From Posidonia oceanica (lineage: Eukaryota; Streptophyta; Magnoliopsida; Alismatales; Posidoniaceae), in the NCBI GenBank assembly GCA_037176725.1, contig JAZBRS010000050.1, forward strand, positions 10,310,001 to 10,374,000: DNA of 64,000 bases, read 5' to 3'. Shown in pieces: positions 1 through 11,299 of this stretch (positions are counted from its first letter, which is position 1; every line of letters starts with the position of its first letter). The notes beneath the pieces were generated by a model that saw only the letters and a program-made list of their open reading frames with translations, was not told the DNA's origin and ran no database searches. Made by a program: the position numbers and the translations under genes.

Positions 1-1059
1 GAGAGCTGGTTTCTCGAACATGTACTTGATTGGATCCATTTTGGCAATGTAACAGACTTTGTGAGCCAGGAAATAATGCCTCAACTTTTGGGATGCCCAT
101 ACCAAGGCTAAGCAATGCTTTTCTATGGCTGTGTATTTTTCCTCATAATCTAGGAAGGTTCTACTCAGGTAGTAAATAGCCTTCTCTTTATTTCCATCTT
201 CATCATGCTAAGCTAGCACTATTCCTATCGAGGATGAGGTGACTGCCACATACAGTAACAAAGGCTTCCCCGATACGGGTCCTGATAGGACCGAAGGGCT
301 CATGAGATATGCCTTGAGCTCATCAAAAGCTTTCTGGCAGCTTTTATCCCAAGCAAACTCCTTTCCTCCTTTTAATAGTTCGTAGAAAGGCTTACATCGG
401 TCGGCGTGTTGCGAAATGAATCTCCTGATTAACTGCAAGCGCCTGATAAGTCCTCTGAGCTCCTTAATATTTCATGGAGGACGCATTTGTACTATTGCTC
501 TAGCCTTCTATGGGTCTACTTCAATTCCTTTTTTACTGATGATGAAGCCCAATAGTTTCCCAGCAGTTACTCCAAACACACACTTCTTTGGGTTCATTTT
601 CAATTGATACTGCCTTGCTCTGCTCAGTACCCTTCTCAGTGCTTTGAAGTGCTCTTCCCTTGTCTTTGATTTGACCAGGATGTCGTCAACATACACCTCC
701 ATGCAGTCGTGCATCATGTCGTGAAAGATAGCCATCATTGCTATTTGATATGTCGTACCGGCATTCTTGAGACCAAACGGCATGACCACATAACAATATG
801 TCCCCCATGGTGTAATGAATGATGTCTTCTCCTGGTCTTCTTCTGCTAGCTTGATCTGATTGTAGCCGGAGAAATAATCCATGAATGATAGCATCTCGAA
901 TCCTACCATATTGTCAACTAGCAAGTCGATGTGTGGCAAAGGGAAGTCATCTTTGGGACAAGCGGTGTTGAGGTTGCGGTAGTCAATGCACACTCTAACT
1001 CTTCCGTCCTTCTTGGCCACTGGCACTATGTTGGAGACCCAATCAGGATATACAACCAT
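1..1059 (-). pseudogene. gypsy1 reverse transcriptase and RNase H, partial
   Basis: Reverse transcriptase and the start of RNase H of a Ty3/gypsy polyprotein. Visible RT landmarks in order are VPVAKKDGRVRVCIDYRNLN, DDFPLPHID, FMDYFSGYNQI, MPFGLKNAGTTYQ and the catalytic YVDD (682-693). The LLGFIISKKGIEVDP block marks the end of the RT core. RNase H follows with FDELKAYLMSPSVLS, KPLLLYVAVTSSSIG and AIYYLSRTF, then leaves the window. Stops interrupt one frame at about 505-507, in the 470s, and near 208. Some look like Trp or Gln codons turned to stop by a G-to-A change on the coding strand. The same frame is used upstream to 1851. It is non-functional as it stands; integrase would lie left of the window. 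Confidence 0.9.
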
Positions 1060-2227
1060 CCTAATGAATTTCGCCTTATGGAGCTTGTTGATCTCTTCTT
1101 TGACTTTAAGTGCCAGCTCCGGCCTTAATCACCCCAGTTTCTGCTTGACGGGTTTGGTTCCATGGTTTAGTAGAAGTAGGTGTTCCACTAGGGCTGATTG
1201 TAGGCCGGGCATGTCTTCGTATTTGAAGGCCAACACATCCACAAACTCCTTCAGGCTTTGCACCATCTCTGCTTGTTCTACTGGGCTCAAATTGGCACTT
1301 ATGAGTATTAGCTTCGACTCTTCTGTGGTCCCCAGGTTGACTTCTATGGTTTCTTCCTCGGCTGCCTTAGTCTGCTCATCATATTTGTCCATGAGGTGCT
1401 TAAGTAGGTCTGAGTCGGCCTCTTGATCTTCTTCGTCACTGCTACAATTGACTAGCTCATATGCACCAACCCCTGCACACTTTCCAGATTGATCAAATTC
1501 TTCTACCAGGAAAACCATGTTAGCAGTAGCTAGCTCCTGAGGCATTGCCTCCGTGTATTGACACACACAAATAGTTTTCGAAACAGTGGTCGAAGTTGAC
1601 CGCGAGCTACTACAGCCAACATGGAGATCCTTTCCTCCCTTATTGAAAACAGAAAGCAAATTGCAACTATTCCTAGGAAAAGAAAACAATGCAGAATTAA
1701 AAAGTCTTTTATTTACAGAATCTAGGGGGATGCCCCTAGTGTTACCTCCATTAGTAGAGATTGGAGCCTTTCTAGGCGGGCTCGTCATTGTTGACGTTCC
1801 CACCATCTTTGAAAAGCTCATGATCCGCTCCTGGGTCAAGATCGCTTTCAAGCCCGTGGGGCTACAGATCTTCAGAGATGTTCGCGGCGATGCGGCGAAC
1901 TTTGTCTACTAGTCGTTGTGACCTGTGCAGACTTTTCTCCGTGAGTTGCTCTAGAGAAGAACGAGGGTTCGGAGCTAGAGGAGGAGGAGGCTCGGAAGCG
2001 GCGGTGCTGGAAGGAGAGGAAAGAGGAGGCGGCTTGTCCAGAGGTGCGGGAGTCGGTGTGCTTAACAATGGTGGCGATGGGGATTCCTCAGCAGGTGGAG
2101 GAATTTCTTTTACAGTCTGACCTTCTGGTGGCTCTGCTGGCAAATCAAGTGTTTGGAATAGGACAGAAATGTCTTCGTCGACCGTGTCCTCTTCACTTGG
2201 GGGAGTAAACTCTATTGGTTTCGCCAA
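1060..2227 (-). pseudogene. gypsy1 linker between G-patch and RT
   Basis: Low-complexity linker upstream of RT. The first part (2227-1862) is acidic, then very proline- and serine-rich with a basic end. The second part (1851-1129) is acidic and leads into the segment KYEDMPGLQSALVEHLLLLN, a usual lead-in to gypsy RT of this type. A one-base frame change separates the parts near 1851-1864. An in-frame stop near 1126-1128 (TGA where Trp would be usual) separates it from RT. No catalytic motif is visible; such linkers vary freely in Tat-like elements. Confidence 0.7.
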
Positions 2228-2299
2228 TATTATGTTTCCCAGCGGGGATGTAATCAGATCGAAGATCCCTATACTGGTGAAGTGATTTTGTAAGCTCCA

Positions 2300-2539
2300 C
2301 TATTGCGGTTGCTCATCGGGGAATTGGTTGAAACCAAGTCCCACTTTTCCTTCTCCATCATAAGCCTGTACTGGCTCCTTCATTCCTTTTCCTTCCAGGC
2401 CTAGGCTCTGGCCTTCCTTGTAGCCAATTTTTCTCATTATTTCCCACCCCACGTTCATGAGGGATATTTTACTCTTCGGAGGTGTTCTCATTTTGTAAGT
2501 CAGCTTGGGCTTGGCCCATTTCTCCCACAGCTCAACCAT
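2300..2539 (-). pseudogene. G-patch domain of the gypsy1 polyprotein
   Basis: About 80 residues with the spacing of a G-patch, a glycine-rich nucleic-acid-binding motif. The visible core is VGWEIMRKIGYKEGQSLGLE, then GKGMKEPVQAYDGEGKVGLG, matching the family pattern G..I..K.GY..G..LG...G..PV......GLG. It lies directly after the protease-like region and in the same frame as gag. G-patches downstream of retropepsin are known from betaretroviruses and some plant gypsy elements, where they bind RNA or stimulate reverse transcription. The assignment is by pattern only, and the parent polyprotein is decayed. Confidence 0.65.
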
Positions 2540-2551
2540 TGATACAATGTT

Positions 2552-3391
2552 CTAGCCTTTCTCAGCTCTGGTTGGCTTTTCTCGCACACTGACCTTGTGC
2601 GGCAAGTATATTACATTGGCTTCAGCTTCTTTGATTGGTATGTCCCCCGCTATCTTTATAATCTTCCCGTTGTGAGGGAATTTCAGACACTGGTGTCGGG
2701 GGGATGAGACTCCTTTTAAACTATCGAGCCATTGTCTCCCCAAGATGATCTAGTATGGGAAATTCATATCTATGACAATTAACTGAGTTAAAACCTGGGC
2801 TGGTCCTATCCCGATCTTGGTAGTCCATTTGCCATGAGCCTTTCTTTTGCTGTCGTCATACCCAGCAATAGTCATGTCTATGGGGGTCAGTGAGACCTCA
2901 TTTACACCCAGAGTTCTTATAGTGGACAAAGAGCAGATGTTCATTGATGCCCTGGTGTCTATTAGCACACCAGACACTAAATGATTATTTACAAAAATAG
3001 TTACATTTAGTGGTGCCTTTCTTCTTTCGAGTGATGCTAGCTCACTATCGGAAAATGTGATTACATGCTCTACAAAAGCTACTGTAGCTATTACATGAAG
3101 ATTTTCTACTGGCATGTCAGGGGCGACTTGTGCCTTTTCTAGTACTTCTTGTAGAGCCTTTCTATATAGGTCCAAGTTGCTAATGAGGTCAAAGATGGAG
3201 ATCCTGGCTTGTGTTTTCTTTAGCTGCTCCAGGATATCATATTCTATCGGCACCGGTCCTTCTTGTGACCATAATGTGCAGTAAGGTAAAGACAGGCTCT
3301 CTCTGTGTATGTCTCCCAGGCTCTGGTGGCTTGGTGGATCCACCTGACTATCCTGCTGATGTTCGGAAAATCGAAGATAGTGGAACAGCAA
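2552..3391 (-). pseudogene. gypsy1 second retropepsin-like domain (active-site Gly lost)
   Basis: Aspartic-protease-like domain in the gag frame. The usual D-T/S-G triad appears as GVLIDTRASMNICSLSTIRT, so the catalytic Gly is replaced by Arg. A flap-like region follows with MTIAGYDDSKRKAHG, and the distal ILGRQWLDSLKGVSSPRHQC carries the conserved LGxxWL block after one stop at about 2744-2749. An N-terminal segment with KKTQARISIFDLISNLDLYR resembles the stretch that precedes protease in Tat-like elements and also appears in gypsy2. As this domain has the canonical flanks, it may be the original protease and the upstream one an extra copy. Confidence 0.75.
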
Positions 3392-3670
3392 TGGTCGAAA
3401 ATGCCGGAGTGTTTTGTGAGCCTTGTGCCTTAAAGATTGGCGGCTAACCTGATGGTGGCCTGGCAGCCTTGTTGGGGAGACCGGAGGTGACCGTGGTTTG
3501 GGGCCCTACAGTGATGACCTTCTCCATGGCGGGAGTTGTGAGCTTTCCTTTCCCTCGTCACGAAGAGTAGCTATTTGAGATTGGGGTTCAGGCAACTTGA
3601 ATTTGCATAGTATTCTCGGGCGATTAGCAGAAATGCTAACAACTGTTCCCTCGTGCTTGAATATTAGCAA

Positions 3671-4105
3671 CTAGTGAATAGGGGATGCCACAGCTCTGAC
3701 TTCTGCCAGCCAAGACCTCCCGAGGATGAGGGGTTCTAGGACTTCTTCCTCCATTATAATCACTATGCTGGTGCTGGTTAAAGGACCTACTGTAATTTGC
3801 ATTTGTACTATCCCTAGAGCTAGCTTCTCGCTCTGATCAAATCCAGTGCACATGAATGGAGTCTTGTCTAACCCATCCTCATTGATCCCTAGGCTCCGGA
3901 GCATGGATAAGGAACTAAGGCTTCGACTTGCTCCGGTGTCAACTAGTACTCCTTGCAGCACATAGTCATTGATGCCCACTATGATGACAAGCGGTAGTTC
4001 TTGCTGGGATGGCGGCGGCAGCTCGGATTCTTGGAAGACCATATTTTCTTGTTCAAATTGCTTGGTTGCTTTTTGAACTAAGGCAAGAGAGCTTTCTTCC
4101 TCCAA
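3671..4105 (-). pseudogene. gypsy1 first retropepsin-like domain (DTGAS intact)
   Basis: Aspartic-protease-like domain just downstream of gag and in its frame. It has the active-site segment GVLVDTGASRSLSSLSMLRS, a flap-like region with FMCTGFDQSEKLALG, and the distal block LEPLILGRSWLAEVRAVASP. All three landmarks of a retropepsin monomer are present at normal spacing. A second domain with the same three landmarks begins about 280 bases downstream. The gag-to-protease stretch 4106-4282 holds two in-frame TAG stops in an acidic linker. Two tandem protease-like domains is unusual. Confidence 0.75.
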
Positions 4106-4282
4106 GTTGCTATGTGGCTCATCTATTGCACCAAAGTTGAACTGGCTGAGGAGGCCAAGATCTTCAATTATTTGCTCTTCCTCTATTCCGCTGTCCTAGT
4201 CATCATCTGAGATTACTTCTTTGTCCTCTACTTGGCTATCCTAGTCATTGTCTGAGATTGCGCCCCATTCCTCCTCAGGTTA

Positions 4283-5655
4283 CTAAGGCTCCTCTTCTAG
4301 TGCTTGCAGGTCATGAATCTTAGGGACTTCATCATCTTTGAATGCCATTATTTTGTGATTAGGGAGGGGATTATTATATATTTGCTGATGTGCCCCTGTT
4401 CGCTCCCTCTGTTTGGCCCTTTCAACCAGGACATCCCACTTAAACAGATCTGCCTCTACCATGTCATATACTGTATCTCTGAAGGTCCAGCAGTCATCTA
4501 TGTTATCACCGCGTCTCCTGTGGAATGGGTAGTATTTGCTATGGTCACAATTTGGAGCTTCTGGCTTGGTTGGCGAGAGTTCAATTGCTTTTGCGCCATC
4601 TAGTTCTATGAACATGTCTGCCAAAGTGACTGGTAGAGGAGGGTAATGGTCCCTTTTCGATCCTCTGGGTGGCAATAGCTGTGGAGGGGGAACATTATGA
4701 TAATTGCCCCTGCTTACAGTACGGGGGTTGCCATTGTTGCCTTGGTTGCCCTGATTGCCCCTATTCCATTGTGGCCGGGGAGCATTCCATTGGGGGTGGA
4801 TTTGCTGCTGCTGGGGTGGGTTCCAAGCTTGTTGCTGGGGAGGATTCCAAGCTTGTTGCTGGGGAGGACCGCTCCATGTTTGCTGTGGGGGAAGATGGCT
4901 CCATGCTTGTTGTTGAGGAGGGCGATTCCAGGACTGCTGCTGGGGAGGATGGCTCCGCTGAGGCTCATGAGTCACTACAGCCCTTTGCTCTGGTGGTTTT
5001 GGTGTAGTATTTATTCTATTTATGGTTCCAATCACACCTTCCACCACTTGTGCTTTTCTGCTCCTCTTGGGCTCCTCTATAAATTCATGCAGATTTTCTC
5101 TAACAGAGGCGGCCACTTCATAAAGAGCTGCTACATTGGGACAGTAAGCATTTACAAGCCCCTTCTTCATTGGTCCAGTAGTATTTGCAATGAGGGTTTG
5201 GACCACTTGTCTTTTTGGAATGGTCAAACCTGATCTGGCCGCCATTTCACGCCATCTGTTGGCGAAGGTTATCCAGCTTTCGCCTTGCTTCATGACCTCT
5301 TTGCTCAGATTATGGAAGGTTGGCTTTGGGTCTATCTTGTGCTGGTATTTAGTAAGGAAGCTTTCTCGAATTTTATGAAAGCTACTGAGATCTTCCTTGG
5401 AGAGGGTGAGGAACCAGTCCATGGGTTCGCCCTCTAGCAAATAGAAAAATAAATGTATAATGAGCCCTAGGTCATAGAAGTAAGGGACTGACTCCATTTG
5501 GAACTGCACAAGATGACTGTGTGGGTTAGTTGTTCCATCGAATTTAGAAGTCTTCGGGTACTTGAAACCCAGGGGAAGTATAAAAGGGGGAAACCGGCTC
5601 ATGTCGAAGTTCGCTAGAGCCTGAGTGTGTACCCCTAGTGCGTTGAGCACATTCT
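4283..5655 (-). pseudogene. gypsy1 gag, C-terminal part
   Basis: Capsid/nucleocapsid region of a Ty3/gypsy gag. It starts at the CATTC duplication and reads NVLNALGVHTQALANFDMSR, then a retrotransposon gag domain with KTSKFDGTTNPHSHLVQFQM, LEGEPMDWFLTLSKEDLSSF and SWITFANRWREMAARSGL. A Pro/Gln/Trp-rich repeat region follows (about 4700-4990, unit roughly PPQQQAWN). Near the end C..H....FHRRRGDN.DDC resembles the degenerate zinc finger of Tat-like gags. The frame is open for about 455 codons, longer than anything else in gypsy1. The N-terminal part lies at 11295-11955. Confidence 0.85.
5651..5655. repeat. Target-site duplication CATTC, left
   Basis: CATTC flanks the 5656-11294 element on the left and recurs at 11295-11299. 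It lies inside the gypsy1 gag, and removing the insertion restores the gag frame. Confidence 0.92.
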
Positions 5656-6774
5656 GTTAGGATTCTAGGCTTCACTAAAGGGGGGTGAATAGTGATTTAA
5701 AGGATAAGTGTGGATTTTAAAATACTCTTTAACTATTTTAAGCAAATTAGCAAGTAAATGAAATATGGAGATATAGATTTGAATGTTTAAACTAAAACAT
5801 GCATAGAAGGGGATGAGAGGTAATGAAAATATACACAAGTAATTTTATAGTGATTCAGCTACCCCGGTATAGTCCACTCTCCGAGAAATCCCCTCGAGAG
5901 TTACCTTAACTTTGATCTTGTTTCGAGCCAAGATCTTGCCGTACACCTTGACGAGACCACGCCAAGCTCCTGCAAAAATCGCGGTAACCCTTCTCGCTCC
6001 CGAAGAAGAACTCACACAAGAAAACTGAAGATTACAACTCTGTTGACTCTTTTCTATATCTCTCAAAACTCTTTTGGCAAGGTGGAAATGATGGGAATGT
6101 ATCTCTCTTGCTTTGGGAATCTTTCTCACAAAATAGGAGTGGAATCCTTGGAAAATGATGTGGCTTGAAGCTCTATATGATGTGTTATATCTATGTGATG
6201 AATGGGGGTCCTATTTATAAGAAAACATGGGTAAAAGTTTGTCTCTAACGGCTCTTTCAACGTTCACAAACGGCTAGTCGAACGGTAGACCGAAACTTTT
6301 CAGTATGCCGTTTTAGCTCAGATTGTTATAGCAAATAAGACCAAATCGGTAGACCGTAAAAATTCGGTATACCGAAAATCTCTGATTCGGTAGACCGTAA
6401 AATTTCGGTAGACCGTTTTGCATGAAAATTCTGCACTTCACCATTTCCATGATTTTGAAGCTTTTTGCAAATTTTCTCGAACCACTTGCTCATGGACCTA
6501 AATGCTTCTAACCTAGGGTACTCTAAGGTTAATTAGGTCACTCTTTCATGATTCTTGGGGATTTTATAAAAGACATATTACAACTCAAACGTATTACAAA
6601 AGTTACATATTTAGAGTTGAACACAAGTCTTCAAGTCTTCATTGAAGCTCCATGAGCCATTTCGCCTTCTTCTTTTTCAAGGTCTATAAGAATGATTTCT
6701 TAACCTAATAAGAATGGTTATAACTCAAAATATTTTGTTATCATCAAAACCGAGATGAGGCAATTTTGCCAACA
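5656..6774 (-). repeat. 3' LTR of gag-only element copy 1
   Basis: 1,119 bp, TG...CA, nearly identical to 10175-11294. It contains five close copies of the decamer CGGTAGACCG or CGGTATACCG at 6283-6415. A 94-codon open frame at 5845-6129 has a shorter counterpart in the other LTR and is probably chance. Confidence 0.93.
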
Positions 6775-8700
6775 ATCTCCCTCTTTTTGATAATGACAAA
6801 AATCATAAATATACAAAGCTATAGAACTGGCTCTCCCTTAGAATATGCATGAATATATGTCAATAAAATCTTAATGCACCCCCTCTTATATTATAATAAC
6901 ATGATAAGCTCAAAAACATAGCTTTAGAACTATCCTATTCTTCTCCCTCTTTTTGTCATAAGTAAAAAGAATAGAAGGTATAAATCCAAAGAAATATATG
7001 CAACATAAGCAAGAGAATTATCAAAACGGATATGCAACTAAGTATCAATATAAGCTTCTCCCCTTTTTATTAACATAACGGTATTCAATAAGGTATCAAA
7101 ACCAGTGTCAAAATATTCAATAGGAATCAATTTCATCCTCAAATGTAAAGTAAAATTCAATAAGCATCCAAATCGTACAAATATTGATAGATATTCAATA
7201 ATCTCCTCTTTCTTTCAGGCATTGATATTTATTTGCCAAAATTTACCAATTGTTAAAGGATACCAATTGTTAAAAATACCAATTTATAACAAGATGTCAA
7301 TTTGTGAGAAAAAATACTAAGTGTAAAAAAAATCAACTTTTGTAAGATTTTTAATAAGAAATCATAAAAATCATCTTCAAAAGGTAACTGATAAGCAATA
7401 AGCATTTAAAACAATTCTTTTGTTCAATAATAATCAATAATATCAGAAATCATTTTTATTTAATCAACAATATGATGAGTAAATAATATTCAATCAATTT
7501 CAACTTCATATGATAAATGATATGCATGAATTTCAATTTCATATGGTAAAATCAATTGATACCAAATGTTAGATCTATACCAATATGTTAGATCAATAGG
7601 CATCAAGATTAAAAGATATTTTGTGAGAATCACCAATTGTAAGATAGTCAATGAATCATAATAAGCTCCCCCTTACACCAATCATGAGTAAAGAGAAAAT
7701 TCAGATATTCAATAAGCTTGAAATTCATTAATTTTTATAAGAGATACCAATCAATTATTAAAAGATACTTAATGTTGATACCAATTGTTGGAAAATATTC
7801 AATTAAAACTTATCATCAAATCAAATGCCAAAATTAATTAATATGATACCCAATGTTGAATCTATATCAATTAATAGGCATTAAGAACAAAATATTATGA
7901 TGTAAAAGATATTCAATATGCTCCCCCTATCAACAAATATATGTAAAATAGTTCAATATCAAGTAGTGATAACATTAAGAATTAAAAACTCTTGTAAAAA
8001 CTCTCATTTTCATTTTAACATGAGAAAAATGATATAACAAGATATTAACATCATCATGACAGAGAAATACATTAAGTCAATCATGATAATAAGATAAAAC
8101 ACTATAACCCTTCGTAAGATGAGATATGTTAATTTAAACACAATCACATAGGATTAAATTCTATATATAATGATTCAAAATTTTTACCAAAGGCATAAAA
8201 TATCAATAAATAGTAAGATCATAAGCCATGAATATTATTGCAAAAAAAATTTAGTCAAGAAATTCAAAAATTCAAACTTTCAGTCATTTCGGCAAACCGA
8301 ATAAAAACAGCAGACCGAATCAAGAATTTTCGGAAAATCGATCAAAAATGAATTTCCGAATCAGAGAATTTCGGAAAACCGGTAAATAACGGTTCACCGA
8401 AAAAATCTGCTGGTTTTTCGTTTTTCTGCATAATCGGTACACCAGACAAAAGGAACTTCCGAATCAGGAGATTTCAGTATTCTGGTCTAAAAACAGTATT
8501 CCGAACCAGTTCGAAAATCTTTAAAACAAAGATATATTTTTATAGAGAATAACACTAATTGTTTGTAATGTAAATTCATGATAAATTAAGTGAAATTCCA
8601 TCCAATAATTTCATTAATCAATAAGTTAAAAACATCCTTTTTTTTTAATAGGATTTCCAAATATTTGTCAATGATTGATAGTCCCATGTTCCTTCTCCTT
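6775..8700 (-). other. AT-rich non-coding spacer of gag-only element, with PPT-like and PBS-like repeats
   Basis: No coding frame of note. The stretch is AT-rich and repeats a few motifs: GATATTCAATA-like words, C-rich tracts such as GCTCCCCCT (about 6875, 6951, 7052, 7665 and 7920) that are polypurine tracts on the element's coding strand, and the exact 13-mer GATACCAATTGTT at 7259-7271 and 7777-7789. That 13-mer also spans the primer-binding-site/LTR junction at 10166-10178. At 8280-8510 there are degenerate CGG..ACCG words like those in the LTR. It occupies the place where pol would lie. Confidence 0.75.
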
Positions 8701-8710
8701 CTTGGAGAAA

Positions 8711-10117
8711 TTAAGTACCAAGAAGAGATTTTGGTACCCACTTAATTTTGGGTCCAAATGGATTAATCTTATTATTTCTTATTTTAGGGATCCATTTATC
8801 TTTGTTTTCCTTTTTCATGACAAATTCATAACTTTCATTATTTTTCGGTCTAATAAAACCATTTTCATATGGAATAGAATTTTTAGGTACACTTCTACAC
8901 TTCCTTCCATCAAGAGTTTTCTTTCTAACATCAATTAGTAAATCCTCACTTTTGATTTTTAAAGATGCAATGTTGCTTTCCAACAAATCAATTCTACCTT
9001 TCATGATATTCAACTCATTTTTCAAAATATCATTTCCTATTTCAAATGATTTATTCTTATATCTCAATTTTTTATTTTCATTTGAAATCAGCTCCTTTTC
9101 ATGAGATATATCCACAAAACTCTTGTTTATACTTTTGTTTTTGCCAATCAAAGACTTATGTTTCAAATGTAGCTCAATGAAGGCATCAATTAATTCATCA
9201 ATTGAAAAATCTTCAATATTGTCCAAAGATGTTACTTCACTAGACATAGGCATAAAACATGAGTGAGCAACCTCACCATCTTCATCGGAGGAATCGCTAT
9301 CGTCCCATGTAGCTTGAAGAGCTTTCTTCTTCTTGGTTTTTCTCTTGTTCTTCTTTTGAATTCTTTCTTTCTTTAGAAATGACTTGAACTTGTTAGTAAT
9401 AAAAGCATATTCATCCTTACTCGAATCATCCAACTCGTTTGAGACATTAAATGCAATACTATTCTTTTCTGAAACTTTTTCTATTTCTTTTTCAATCATT
9501 TGCACTTCATTGGAGGTGAGATTTCCTATGAGTTCTTCTTGTGAATAATTTGAGAGGTCTTTTGCCTCATCAATGGCAGTAGTCTTTTTCTCCCATTCTA
9601 GAGTTAAAGACCGAAGAATTTTTCTAATTAGATCACTTTGAGAAAAACTTTTACCAAGTGATTGCAAATTATTTGTAATATCAGAAAATCTAGTAAACAT
9701 GTTTCCAATGGATTCATTAGGTTGCATTTTAAACATTTCATACTTATGTATAAGCTTATTAATTTTTGTTTCTTTTACTTGGTTTGTTCCCTCATGAGTT
9801 ACTTCTAAAATATGCTATGCATCATGAGAAGTACTACAATTAGAAATTCGATTGAATTCATCTTGACTAATAGCACAAAATAAAGTGTTCAATCCCTTAG
9901 CATTTAAAGTAGCTAAGTTTATTTTATTTTTATTCCATTTCTTATAATCCTTCTTACTAGGAGTATAACCATTTATAACAATGTTCCATAAATTAAAACC
10001 AATAGATTTGAAGTAAATTTGCACTCTACACTTCCAATAATTATAATTTGTACCATCAAAGAAAGGAGGTCTATATAGGCTTTGTCCCTCTACAATGTTA
10101 TTGTTAAATGAATCCAT
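8711..10117 (-). pseudogene. Ty1/copia-type gag of gag-only element copy 1
   Basis: Begins MDSFNNNIVEGQSLYRPPFF at 10117 with the copia gag landmark FFDGTNYNYWKCRVQ. The UBN2-like core includes TLNAKGLNTLFCAISQDEFN and LGKSFSQSDLIRKILRSLTL. A single stop (TAG) near 9815 breaks the frame; copy 2 has Trp there. The second half is acidic and coiled-coil-like and ends GPKIKWVPKSLLGT. A CCHC knuckle would be expected between the basic stretch KERIQKKNKRKTKKKK and the block ALQATWDDSDSSDEDGEVAH, but none is present. Apart from the one stop it is close to intact. Confidence 0.85.
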
Positions 10118-10156
10118 TTAAACTAGAAGATGTTTAAATCTTATATTCTAGAAAAA

Positions 10157-10174
10157 CTAAACTCTGATACCAAT
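10157..10174 (-). other. Primer-binding site of gag-only element copy 1
   Basis: Directly adjacent to the 5' LTR on the minus strand, ATTGGTATCAGAGTTTAG matches the usual plant initiator-Met site TGGTATCAGAGC except at its end. Copy 2 keeps the longer match TGGTATCAGAGCCTGG. Confidence 0.85.
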
Positions 10175-11294
10175 TGTTAGGATTCTAGGCTTCACTAGAG
10201 AGAAGTGAATAGTGATTTAAAGGATAAGTGTGGATTTTAAAATACTCTTTAACTATTTTAAGCAAATTAGCAAGTAAATGAAATATGGAGATATAGATTT
10301 GAATATTTAAACTAAAACATACATAGAAGGGGATGAGAGGCAATGAAAATATACACAAGTAATTTTATAGTGGTTTAGCCACCCTGGCCTAGTCTACTCC
10401 CCGAGAAATCCCCTCGAGAGTTACCTTAACTTTGATCTTGTTTCGAGCCAAGATCTTGCCGTACACCTTGACGAGACCACGCCAAGCTCCTGCAAAAATC
10501 GCGGTAACCCTTCTCGCTCCCGAAGAAGAACTCACACAAGAAAACTGAAGATTACAACTCTGTTGACTCTTTTCTATATCTCTCAAAACTCTTTTGGCAA
10601 TGTGGAAATGATGGGAATGTATCTCTCTTGCTTTGGGAATCTTTCTCACAAAATAGGAGTGGAATCCTTGGAAAATGATGTGGCTTGAAGCTCTATATGA
10701 TGTGTTATATCTATGTGATGAATGGGGGTCCTATTTATAAGAAAACATGGGTAAAGGTTTGTCTCTAACGGCTCTTTCAACATTCACAAACGGCTAGTCG
10801 AATGGTAGAGCGAAATTTTTCGGTATGCCGTTTTAGCTCAGATTGTTATAGCAAATACGACCAAATCGGTAGACCGTAAAAATTCAGTATACCGAAAATC
10901 TCTGATTCGGTAGACCGTAAAATTTCGGTAGACCGTTTTGCATGAAAATTCTGCACTTCACCATTTCCATGATTTTGAAGCTTTTTGCAAATTTTCTAAA
11001 ACCACTTGCTCATGGACCTAAATGCTTCTAACCTAGGGTACTCTAAGGTTAATTAGGTCACTCTTTCATGATTCTTGGGGATTTTATAAAAGATATATTA
11101 CAACTCAAACGTATTACAAAAGTTACATATTTAGAGTTGAACACAAGTCTTCAAGTCTTCATTGAAGCTCCATGAGCCATTTCGCCTTCTTCTTTTTCAA
11201 GGTCTATAAGAATGATTTCTTAACCTAATAAGAATGGTTAGAACACAAAATATTTTGTTATCATCAAAACCGAGATGAGGCAATTTTGCCAACA
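10175..11294 (-). repeat. 5' LTR of gag-only element copy 1
   Basis: 1,120 bp, TG...CA, nearly identical to 5656-6774. One CGGTAGACCG decamer has become CGGTAGAGCG and one CGGTATACCG has become CAGTATACCG. Confidence 0.93.
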
Positions 11295-11299
11295 CATTC
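11295..11299. repeat. Target-site duplication CATTC, right
   Basis: Matches 5651-5655 exactly. Confidence 0.92.

Larger units (their letters stand above)
5656..11294 (-). mobile_element. Complete gag-only Ty1/copia-type retrotransposon (TR-GAG-like copy 1)
   Basis: LTR element of 5,639 bp inserted in gypsy1 gag with CATTC duplications. The LTRs (5656-6774 and 10175-11294) both run from TG to CA. On the minus strand the 5' LTR is followed by ATTGGTATCAGAGTTTAG, the methionine-initiator-type primer-binding site. The 3' LTR is preceded by the purine tract AAAAAGAGGGAGAT. The 3.4-kb interior encodes only a copia-type gag; no protease, integrase, RT or RNase H could be found. Such an element would depend on enzymes from an autonomous relative. 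The near-identical LTRs point to a fairly young insertion. Confidence 0.92.

Noticed and set aside
5845..6129. 94-codon frame in the LTR of the gag-only element, repeated at 10389-10649
   Set aside because: Duplicated only because LTRs are duplicated; no motif, and altered in copy 2.
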